A stretch of 6,760 bases of DNA from JAISFI01 sp031552425 (GTDB lineage Bacteria > Bacteroidota > Bacteroidia > Bacteroidales > Azobacteroidaceae): contig JAVBMM010000026.1 in assembly GCA_031552425.1 (NCBI GenBank), positions 1 to 6,760 on the forward strand, given 5' to 3'. The notes under the pieces were generated by a model. The model did not search any database. It worked only from the letters and a program-made list of their open reading frames with translations, and was not told the origin of the DNA. Below, piece after piece: positions 1 through 6,271 of this stretch. Position 1 is the stretch's first letter. Each line of letters begins with the position of its first letter. The position numbers were made by a program, and so were the translations under genes.

Positions 1-2485
1 CATAAATATCATCAATTTGATATTTTAATAGAGAATCTTCTAGGGATTGTTTATACAACAAAGAATCAGGGGAAAATTCCTTCAAATAATAGGTTAATAA
101 AAGCCCTTTCTCTTTAGTCTTTGTTAATTCTGAAAAATGAAGATCACATATTTTTTTATCAACCTCTGCATTCCGTGTCAAAAAAGCAACTAAGATAGCG
201 AAAGTGTTGAAATGTTGATTTTGAGCAAATTCAATATTTATTAGTTCTTTAATTACACAATCAATAAGTTTTTCAGGAAGAAACAGGAATCTTTCCAAAA
301 ATATTGTTGGTGGAATGCCAAAGATAGGCTTTAGTAAACTTAGAAATATATTTTCATTTTTGGGACTATCTGAAAATGTACCTTCTATCAAAATTTCTAA
401 AGCCAACCATGAACCTAAGCAAAGTATTTTATTTGAATTAGTTTCGTTTGGCGAAATATCATTTCCATTCATCTTATGACAAAGAGCTATAACAGAATCT
501 ACCAAATTACGTTTATTGTTTGTATGTAAGCCTCCAACCAAAAATAAAAGAACATTTCTCCAATATACATTCCTGGAAATTTTTTCTAATAAACTAACGA
601 TATCATCATCTGCTAGACTCAGAACATGTTTTGTTGCAAAAAATTCTTGCATACTACGAATTACAAATCCTATCTTCTGGTCTTGCACTTCGGATAAAAA
701 TACTAATCTTTCGGTAACATTCGAACATATATTATTTACCAATGATTGTGTCTGTGCTTCATCATAGCCTTCTGCAATTATAATAGATTTTACAAATGTA
801 CTGAACTCTTGAGCGGGAATATATGCCGATGGATTTTTAGAATTTTCGGATAAAATTTGGAGATTATAGGCTAGTTTAAAATGAATATCATTGATTATTC
901 TTTCATGAGTATTTAATACTTTATGAATTCCCTTTTGCTTTTCTCGATTTAAAATTGTAGAATAATAATTATCAAACAACCTGAAACGATTATTTGAAGG
1001 TTCTCCAGTGCTTTTTACCAAAATTGTCATTATTGTTGCTTGCAAAGGAGTTCTCATTAACCTTCCAATAACATCATCTTTTAAGGCTTCCTTCAAAATA
1101 GACATTAAATTATCTCTTTCCTTTTCAGAACCTTCAATCTGGTTCAACAACCGCCCCAAATATTGAATACAGGTATTGTCTGTTAGTTCACATACCTTTA
1201 AGTGTTTGAACTTATCTTGACTAAACTCATTAGAAAACCCTTGAGGTCTTGTTGTTGCAATAACAAGAGCATCACATTTTGATTCACTTAAATCAATATC
1301 AATAAAGGAGTTAATTTCTTTGATTAAAATGGATCTATTTGAAGTAGAAGGAACCTCATCTAATCCATCAAATATAAATAAAAAGGATAACTTTGACAAA
1401 AGTTCCCTTAAATCGCTTGCAAAAAATGAGGTATCACTTCTTAAAGAAATTATATTTGATAAATAAGATAATACTGATATGCTATCCTGATCATTCCTTT
1501 TTGAAACCCATTCGGCATATTCCTTAAGCGTTATTTTAAAAGGAAACCTACAGCAAAGAGGTTTTGCTATTTCTTCTTGATAATAATTCTTGATAAAATT
1601 ATCAACCTCAGTATATCTGCAATTTTCTTTACTTAAAAAATAGGCACTGTACAATTGTGTCAAAAACTGAGATAAAGTTGACTTCCCAGCACCAGCTTCA
1701 CCAATTAAAACTATTTTGTGAGGATTATTTTTATGGCTTTTATTACCGATTGTAATCAAATTGTTAATAAACTTAGGCTCTCTTTCTGTTGCGATTCCAC
1801 TGGAAGTTGCATGTATATCAATGAATACTTTTTCAATATTGATATTATTATTTGAATCTCCTGCTTGAATTAGTTTAGCATTTAGTTCATTCCTAAACTC
1901 TTTCATTAAAAACAAATAAAGAGCTCTTCTCTTAGAATCTCCTTCAGTTGATCTGTTTAATAGTCCATACAATCCCTGTAAAATATCTCCTGGTAATATA
2001 AAACTTGAATATGCAATAGCTACATCCCTATTATTATCTAAAATTCGGCATAAAGCATCATATGGAACAGCTACTATGTTATTAATCAAATCTTTATCTT
2101 TTTTCTTATACTCTTCAAATTTATCAATGCCTCCTGTTTTATCAACTGCAGACAAAGATGCATTTGTAAATAAGATATAGTTATCCGGAATCTTTAGATT
2201 TCTTTTTTTATCTCTAAACTTATTTATTTCTGCATCATAGTTCTTTTTTACCCAATCATAATCATCCATAGAATCAGCCCTGGACTTATATTTTGCCTGA
2301 ACAACCCAATATCCATTCCAAGCATTACTCTTATCAAAAAAACCTGAACCCTCATACGTAAGTTCTCTCGCCCCATCCCTTCCTTGACCAAAAACAAGAC
2401 TTGAGTTTCCTATAATATTTTGCATGAGAGCTTGAACTAAATGTTCAAAATCTTTTGAGTTGAAGTTGTAAAAATTGTAATCCAT
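1..2485 (-). CDS. Mrr-like nuclease-NACHT NTPase (bacterial NLR-like defence protein), 3' end outside window
   Basis: The reading frame runs from ATG at 2485 to the left window edge without a stop (828 codons, translated by hand), so the C-terminus is missing. Residues 1-68 resemble an Mrr-type PD-(D/E)xK nuclease: a helix with FEHLV (13-17), GRDGARE (35-41, candidate metal ligand D37) and WVVQAK (60-65), giving a Q63-x-K65 active-site variant. Residues about 70-215 continue this restriction-like module (YILFTN). A NACHT NTPase follows: Walker A GEAGAGKST (262-270), hydrophobic Walker B FLFIFDGLDE (368-377), sensor-1-like IATTRP (409-414), then the winged-helix signature IRSMQEFFA (609-617), close to the usual H-S-x-QEYFA. 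The rest is probably helical and may be a sensor. Family knowledge: bacterial NACHT/STAND proteins sense phage components, oligomerise and activate an N-terminal effector. Inferred role: cytoplasmic, DNA-degrading abortive defence. It is a single gene with no partner visible here. Avs-type STAND nucleases are the main alternative. Confidence 0.9.
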   Translation of the reverse strand, partial: MDYNFYNFNSKDFEHLVQALMQNIIGNSSLVFGQGRDGARELTYEGSGFFDKSNAWNGYWVVQAKYKSRADSMDDYDWVKKNYDAEINKFRDKKRNLKIPDNYILFTNASLSAVDKTGGIDKFEEYKKKDKDLINNIVAVPYDALCRILDNNRDVAIAYSSFILPGDILQGLYGLLNRSTEGDSKRRALYLFLMKEFRNELNAKLIQAGDSNNNINIEKVFIDIHATSSGIATEREPKFINNLITIGNKSHKNNPHKIVLIGEAGAGKSTLSQFLTQLYSAYFLSKENCRYTEVDNFIKNYYQEEIAKPLCCRFPFKITLKEYAEWVSKRNDQDSISVLSYLSNIISLRSDTSFFASDLRELLSKLSFLFIFDGLDEVPSTSNRSILIKEINSFIDIDLSESKCDALVIATTRPQGFSNEFSQDKFKHLKVCELTDNTCIQYLGRLLNQIEGSEKERDNLMSILKEALKDDVIGRLMRTPLQATIMTILVKSTGEPSNNRFRLFDNYYSTILNREKQKGIHKVLNTHERIINDIHFKLAYNLQILSENSKNPSAYIPAQEFSTFVKSIIIAEGYDEAQTQSLVNNICSNVTERLVFLSEVQDQKIGFVIRSMQEFFATKHVLSLADDDIVSLLEKISRNVYWRNVLLFLVGGLHTNNKRNLVDSVIALCHKMNGNDISPNETNSNKILCLGSWLALEILIEGTFSDSPKNENIFLSLLKPIFGIPPTIFLERFLFLPEKLIDCVIKELINIEFAQNQHFNTFAILVAFLTRNAEVDKKICDLHFSELTKTKEKGLLLTYYLKEFSPDSLLYKQSLEDSLLKYQIDDIY

Positions 2486-2524
2486 CTTTACAGGAATAAT
2501 TTAAGTTATCAATTGTTTAAGTCG

Positions 2525-2532
2525 CAAATATA
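2525..2532 (-). promoter_or_regulatory. Promoter -7 box for the nuclease-NACHT gene
   Basis: Read on the minus strand this is TATATTTG, an exact match to the Bacteroidota -7 consensus TAnnTTTG. It lies 39 bases upstream of the ATG at 2485, which would give a leader of about 30-35 bases. No convincing -33 TTTG is visible at the expected 19-21 base spacing, so the promoter may be weak or activator-dependent (inference). There is no Shine-Dalgarno sequence before the ATG, only A/T-rich leader, as is usual in this phylum. Confidence 0.6.
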
Positions 2533-2760
2533 AGATTAAATAATTATAGTTGTTATTAAAGTTTATGAGGAAAATTTATGATAATCACACTTTGAACATT
2601 CGTATCTATTTGTAGTTTTACTATTTTCTTATATCAAATTTACGTTAATGGGTTTAATTCCTATTCAATATTAAATTAATTTCATTAACAAAGAAATAAC
2701 AACTAGCATAAATTATTTTCTGCAATATTTCATAATTGATTTATCGGTAATTTCTAGAAA
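2533..2760. other. AT-rich spacer between the NACHT gene and the small RNA
   Basis: No credible coding frame, tRNA or mobile-element end was found on either strand. The stretch is strongly AT-rich. The only structure noted is a 7-base inverted repeat (GTTAATG at 2644-2650 and CATTAAC at 2683-2689) around an AT-rich 32-base centre; it has no clear function. Together with the promoters and RNA that follow, this is part of a 624-base stretch (2486-3109) without a protein gene. Confidence 0.5.
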
Positions 2761-2761
2761 A

Positions 2762-2792
2762 TTCGGTTATTAAAAATAAAAAGCTACCTTTG
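2762..2792 (+). promoter_or_regulatory. Promoter of the small RNA
   Basis: TACCTTTG at 2785-2792 matches the Bacteroidota -7 consensus TAnnTTTG exactly. TTCG at 2762-2765 differs by one base from the -33 TTTG, and the 19-base spacer is the normal one. The predicted transcription start is about 2795-2800. There is no protein start that this promoter would naturally serve before the terminator at 2947, which points to a stand-alone RNA gene. Confidence 0.65.
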
Positions 2793-2796
2793 TAAA

Positions 2797-2991
2797 AGAT
2801 AGTTTAAGCATCAAAAATGCTGTTCATTTTACAGCAAATCAATGAAAGGTGTCAATAGGTGAATTCGTAGGACTTGAGAGCAAGGCCACTCTAGAGATAC
2901 TTCTTAACGACATAGTTCTGCATCCAGGTGGATCACCAGGAAACTAAAAAGGTCTCTGAAATTCATTGAATTTTAGAGACCTTTTGTTTTT
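2797..2991 (+). ncRNA. Probable structured small RNA, class unknown
   Basis: The call rests on a promoter with both elements upstream, a strong intrinsic terminator at the end, and no meaningful reading frame between (the longest ATG frame, 2817-2858, is 13 codons). The transcript would be about 190-195 nt; both ends are approximate. Helices seen by eye: GCAT 2808-2811 with ATGC 2817-2820, or instead GCTGT 2819-2823 with ACAGC 2831-2835; GG-A-CTTG (2870-2876) with CAAG-G-CC (2881-2887) around an AGAG tetraloop and one A/G mismatch; CC-A-GGTG (2924-2930) with CACC-A-GG (2934-2940) around a GAT loop. TAGTTT 2800-2805 can pair with AAACTA 2941-2946 to close the whole domain just before the terminator. 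Length and closing stem would fit a 6S-like RNA, but no diagnostic feature was recognised. It lacks the conserved core of SRP RNA and is too short for tmRNA or RNase P RNA. A leader of the downstream permease is less likely because that gene has its own promoter. Confidence 0.6.
2947..2991 (+). terminator. Strong intrinsic terminator of the small RNA
   Basis: The left arm 2947-2964 pairs with 2968-2985 without a gap: 18 pairs, one of them G-U (2958 with 2974), around a three-base ATT loop. A T-rich tail follows directly (TTTT, G, TTTTT at 2982-2991). The left side carries an A-rich run, so the opposite strand also ends in T residues and the hairpin could stop transcription from both directions (inference). 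Confidence 0.9.
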
Positions 2992-3056
2992 AAATTAAAG
3001 TGCTCAAATATATCAACTTAAAAAAGTTCAATACTGTTCAAAAAATTCTACAATAC

Positions 3057-3088
3057 CTCGGAACTAAACTTTATTCAGACTATCTTTG
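3057..3088 (+). promoter_or_regulatory. Promoter of the SLC13-family permease gene
   Basis: TATCTTTG at 3081-3088 matches TAnnTTTG exactly, and CTCG at 3057-3060, twenty bases upstream, is at best a poor -33 element. The start of transcription would fall near 3093, leaving a leader of only about 15-20 bases before the ATG at 3110. The box overlaps a TTG at 3086 that is in frame with the permease, so that TTG cannot be the start of a transcript made from here. Confidence 0.65.
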
Positions 3089-3109
3089 CATTTTCCTCAT
3101 CAAGAAATT

Positions 3110-4978
3110 ATGGTTATTACATTGGTTATTTTAGCAATTTCGGCAATCTTTTTTGTAAACGGAAAGATTCGTTCAGACCTGGTAGCTCTTTTAGCATTGA
3201 TTTCTTTGATGGTTTTCGAGATATTAACCCCAACAGAGGCTTTGTCTGGTTTTTCCAATTCAATCGTTATCATGATGATCGGCCTTTTTGTAGTAGGAGG
3301 GGGTATTTTTCAAACGGGACTTGCTAAAATGATTAGTAGTAAGATCATGTCGTTAGCAGGAAATAGCGAGTCTAAATTGTTTTTTTTATTGATGTTAGTG
3401 ACTTCTGGTATAGGAGCTTTCGTTAGCAATACAGGAACAGTTGCTTTGATGCTTCCCATTGTAGTCAGTCTGGCAATGAATTCCAATACTCATCCAGGCC
3501 GTTTCTTGATGCCCTTAGCTTTTGCAAGTAGTATGGGAGGAATGATGACTTTAATCGGAACCCCTCCCAACTTGATTATTAGTAACACATTAATTGATGC
3601 CGGATATAAGGGATTGTCTTTCTTTTCATTCCTGCCTGTAGGCATTATTTGTGTAAGTTTGGGAACATTACTTCTGTTCCCGTTAAGTAAATTATTCCTC
3701 TCCAGAGGAGATAAAGATAAAAAAGATACAACAAAAAAAGGGGGGAAGTCCCTGAAAGAATTGGCCAATGAATATCAATTAGCTCAAAACTTATTTCGGG
3801 TGAGGGTAAAAGCGGATTCGTTATTAATTGATAAAACATTACAAGAATTAAGTATTACTCAAAAATATAATATTAGCATACTTGAAGTAAGAAGAAAGCC
3901 AAACAGTCAGAATCCGTTTTTGAAAACGATTAATCAAAAAATTGCCGGTCCGGAAACCATTATCCGGGAAAAAGATGTTCTTTATATATTAGGATCTTTC
4001 GATTCTGTTCATAAATTTATCGAAGAAAACAAATTGAGCTGGATCGATGCCCGACAGGCAGAAGAATCCAGACCTACTTTTTCAGGAAAGTTGATGTTTG
4101 ATGAAATAGGTATTGCAGAAGTGGTGCTTATGTCAAACTCCAAATTAGTGAATCAACCGGTAAAAAATTCAGGATTCAGGGAAAAATATAATGTGAATAT
4201 ATTAGGTATCCAACGCCATAAAGAATACATTCTCCAAAACCTGAAAGACGAAAAAATGCAGGCAGGTGATGTTTTACTTGTACAGGGAGAATGGAATAAT
4301 ATTGCACGCCTGAATGAAGAACAATCTGAATGGGTAGTTGTAGGACAACCTCTTACAGAAGCTTCTAAAGTAACATTAGATTATAAAGCTCCTTTAGCGG
4401 CCACTATTATGATTTTGATGGTTGTTTGTATGGCTTTTGATAGTATTCCTATTGCTCCGGTTACTGCAGTGATGATTGCTGCTGTTTTAATGGTACTTAC
4501 AGGCTGTTTTCGCAATGTGGAAGAGGCCTATAAAACGATTAACTGGCAGAGTATTGTATTGATTGGAGCTATGCTGCCTATGTCTTTAGCCTTGGAAAAG
4601 ACGGGAGCTGCAACTATGATTTCCAATGGGTTTGTAAAAGGATTGGGAGGCTTTGGTCCGACTGTTTTATTAGCCGGAATTTATTTTGGAACTTCATTGC
4701 TTACATTATTTATCAGCAATACTGCTACAGCAGTCTTATTCGCTCCGATTGCACTGCGTGCTGCTATTGAAATGAATATAAGTCCTTATCCGTTTTTGTT
4801 TGCAGTTGCTGTTGGAGCCAGCATGTGTTTTGCCAGTCCGTTTTCCACGCCGCCCAATGCATTGGTTATGTCCGCAGGAAGATATACATTTATGGATTAT
4901 GTAAAAGTAGGTCTTCCCCTACAAATTATTATGGGGATTGTGATGGTATTGGTATTGCCTTTGATATTTCCTTTCTAA
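3110..4978 (+). CDS. SLC13/DASS-family permease with two RCK_C domains
   Basis: A 622-residue inner-membrane transporter, probably sodium-coupled, for an anion such as sulfate or a dicarboxylate; the substrate cannot be read from sequence. An N-terminal membrane half (about 1-195) carries the family SNT motif (106-108) followed by GTPPN (150-154). A C-terminal half (about 425-622) repeats the pattern with SNT (536-538) and STPPN (579-583), the inverted-repeat signature of DASS transporters. Between them lies a soluble insert with two RCK_C/TrkA_C-like domains (about 228-305 and 332-408), which probably regulate transport by binding a ligand. The layout and length resemble E. coli YfbS. The start is set at ATG 3110: an upstream in-frame TTG at 3086 lies inside the promoter -7 box and would add eight polar residues before the first membrane segment. 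AAGAA just before the ATG is a weak ribosome-binding element. The gene converges with the FUSC gene downstream. Confidence 0.92.
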   Translation: MVITLVILAISAIFFVNGKIRSDLVALLALISLMVFEILTPTEALSGFSNSIVIMMIGLFVVGGGIFQTGLAKMISSKIMSLAGNSESKLFFLLMLVTSGIGAFVSNTGTVALMLPIVVSLAMNSNTHPGRFLMPLAFASSMGGMMTLIGTPPNLIISNTLIDAGYKGLSFFSFLPVGIICVSLGTLLLFPLSKLFLSRGDKDKKDTTKKGGKSLKELANEYQLAQNLFRVRVKADSLLIDKTLQELSITQKYNISILEVRRKPNSQNPFLKTINQKIAGPETIIREKDVLYILGSFDSVHKFIEENKLSWIDARQAEESRPTFSGKLMFDEIGIAEVVLMSNSKLVNQPVKNSGFREKYNVNILGIQRHKEYILQNLKDEKMQAGDVLLVQGEWNNIARLNEEQSEWVVVGQPLTEASKVTLDYKAPLAATIMILMVVCMAFDSIPIAPVTAVMIAAVLMVLTGCFRNVEEAYKTINWQSIVLIGAMLPMSLALEKTGAATMISNGFVKGLGGFGPTVLLAGIYFGTSLLTLFISNTATAVLFAPIALRAAIEMNISPYPFLFAVAVGASMCFASPFSTPPNALVMSAGRYTFMDYVKVGLPLQIIMGIVMVLVLPLIFPF

Positions 4979-5119
4979 GCTTTACTGGGGAATTAAATCT
5001 ATTTCTATTGTATTTTATTAGTGGGGACTGGTTAAAAGATTCCTATTATAAATGCTCAAAGTGTATAGATTGTAATAATGACAATAAAAAGAAATATTAA
5101 TACAAAAACCCTACCAAAG
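4979..5119. other. Convergent intergenic region, no clear terminator
   Basis: This separates the stop codons of the permease (4976-4978) and the FUSC gene (5120-5122). Both genes should end here, yet no strong hairpin with a T tract was found on either strand. A weak five-pair stem (ATTGT 5069-5073, ACAAT 5081-5085) is followed by A rather than T on the plus strand. Termination may be Rho-dependent or rely on overlap of the converging transcripts (inference). Confidence 0.4.
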
Positions 5120-6154
5120 CTACAATCTTTCTTTCTTCAGGAACGCTAATGAAACCACAATAGCCAGTACTCCTCCCAGAACTGTAAATATCATTCTTTC
5201 AAAGACTATCGTGTATGCATCGGATACATTCTCATTCAATAACAACAAAACAAATGTGGTTATAAAAACAGTTCCTAATGCATAGTTCCGTCTAAAGTAA
5301 CAAACCCAAAGGTAAATACAGCAAACCATCACACCGGATTCAAACAAGGGATTAAAATGAAAATACAATATAACACTCCCCAACAAACATCCGGCTAAAG
5401 TGCCCAATGTACGCTCCACTACGCGTTTAATCGTAACCCGTCTTCCTACTTTTAACACAATGATAGCAGTCAATGGCATCCAATATACATGAGGATAATC
5501 CGTATAATGCATCACAAAGAAACCGAAAATCAACATGATACTCAATTCAATACTGTAAACAAACAGATATTGTTTCAAACCCAAAATCTTTTTGTCCGGA
5601 TTATCCGGAGGAGGAGGTAAAAATTCCGCTGAAGGAGCAAATATCATTCGACCTGCACGGTATCTTTTCAGGTAAATAAATATACCTAACAACAATTCAC
5701 AACAAAAGCCGATAACTGCTCCCGAAAGTGTATAAAAAACCATCGGATGACTATAATTCAGAAAAAAGAGTACTCCTGAAGGAATAATAATATCAGGCCA
5801 GTTCAAAGGAAAAAGTTGCCTGCACCAACCAAAACAAAAAGCCAATACCACAGACACTAAAAGTGAAAGGAAAAAATATCCGCTTCCGGCAATGGCTCCC
5901 AACAAAGCAGCAAACGACAGTACTAATGCCGTTTTCCATGCGATTCCGAAGCGAATGCGAAAAGGGCCTTGTCTATTAATTCCGGTTACACTTTGTGCCC
6001 CAATGATCAATGCACCCGCAAATATTCCCAAATGGAGATAATAACTCAGCCAAATACAAAAAGCTACTGTAATGGCAGAGAAAGATGCATTTTTATGAGG
6101 GGAAAGAAAGTATTCATTTTTTAAGAAATTATATCTGAACTGTTGTAAGGTCAT
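5120..6154 (-). CDS. FUSC-family (fusaric acid resistance-like) inner-membrane protein
   Basis: A 344-residue, almost entirely hydrophobic protein. Two blocks of roughly five to six membrane segments (about 25-162 and 196-338) are separated by a short cytoplasmic stretch with a proline run (PPPP, 180-183). The second block carries the FUSC_2-type signature: YWMPLTAIIVL (224-234), then basic residues and R-V-x-x-R-T-L-G-T-L-A-G-x-L-L-G (244-259). Relatives such as E. coli AaeB and YccS are about twice as long and are linked to export of aromatic acids or remain uncharacterised. The substrate here is unknown and efflux is an inference from the family. The start is placed at ATG 6154. The frame stays open to an ATG at 6301, but the extra 49 codons would cover this gene's own promoter box and overlap the divergent CoA ligase gene. 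Confidence 0.85.
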   Translation of the reverse strand: MTLQQFRYNFLKNEYFLSPHKNASFSAITVAFCIWLSYYLHLGIFAGALIIGAQSVTGINRQGPFRIRFGIAWKTALVLSFAALLGAIAGSGYFFLSLLVSVVLAFCFGWCRQLFPLNWPDIIIPSGVLFFLNYSHPMVFYTLSGAVIGFCCELLLGIFIYLKRYRAGRMIFAPSAEFLPPPPDNPDKKILGLKQYLFVYSIELSIMLIFGFFVMHYTDYPHVYWMPLTAIIVLKVGRRVTIKRVVERTLGTLAGCLLGSVILYFHFNPLFESGVMVCCIYLWVCYFRRNYALGTVFITTFVLLLLNENVSDAYTIVFERMIFTVLGGVLAIVVSLAFLKKERL

Positions 6155-6178
6155 TGTTTCATTCGTTATTTTGGGTGG

Positions 6179-6186
6179 CAAAGGTA
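6179..6186 (-). promoter_or_regulatory. Promoter -7 box for the FUSC gene
   Basis: On the minus strand this reads TACCTTTG, an exact TAnnTTTG match, 24 bases upstream of the ATG at 6154. The expected leader is about 18 bases. No good -33 element is visible. The box lies inside the longer open frame that reaches 6301, which argues for the shorter protein. Confidence 0.6.
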
Positions 6187-6208
6187 AAAAATAAAAGAAT
6201 GGAACTCC

Positions 6209-6239
6209 TCTGTAAATATAAAATATTCTCTTATTTTTG
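6209..6239 (+). promoter_or_regulatory. Promoter of the acyl-CoA synthetase gene
   Basis: TATTTTTG at 6232-6239 is an exact TAnnTTTG box. TCTG at 6209-6212 is one base off the -33 TTTG and the spacing is 19 bases. The start of transcription would be near 6245, about 27 bases before the ATG at 6272. It lies back to back with the FUSC promoter in a 117-base region, so the two could share a regulator. Confidence 0.6.
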
Positions 6240-6271
6240 TAATCACAATAACGATCTAACGTTTCAAAAAT

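Noticed and set aside
516..767. Plus-strand open frame of 83 codons
   Set aside because: It lies wholly antisense to the NACHT gene, has no family resemblance and no promoter or start context; it is a shadow frame.
2644..2689. Seven-base inverted repeat considered as a terminator or attachment site
   Set aside because: The arms are short and AT-rich, the gap is 32 bases, there is no T tract and no gene ends here; chance is enough to explain it.
2817..2858. Short 13-codon ATG frame in the small RNA, considered as a leader peptide
   Set aside because: There is no ribosome-binding context, no run of regulatory codons, and it overlaps two alternative hairpins; nothing supports translation.
2797..2991. 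Small RNA considered as SRP RNA, tmRNA, RNase P RNA or tRNA
   Set aside because: The conserved SRP helix core and the tRNA T-loop motif are absent, and the transcript is far too short for tmRNA or RNase P RNA.
3490..3839. Two overlapping minus-strand open frames inside the permease gene
   Set aside because: They are antisense to a clear coding region with family motifs and show no independent coding signal.
4996..5071. AATCTAT and ATAGATT inverted repeat considered as a terminator for the converging genes
   Set aside because: The seven-base arms are 62 bases apart and have no T tract in the right place.
4825..5100. Plus-strand open frame of 91 codons overlapping the permease 3' end
   Set aside because: The first half is an out-of-frame reading of the conserved STPPN region and the rest is non-coding intergenic sequence; no domain or start signal is visible.
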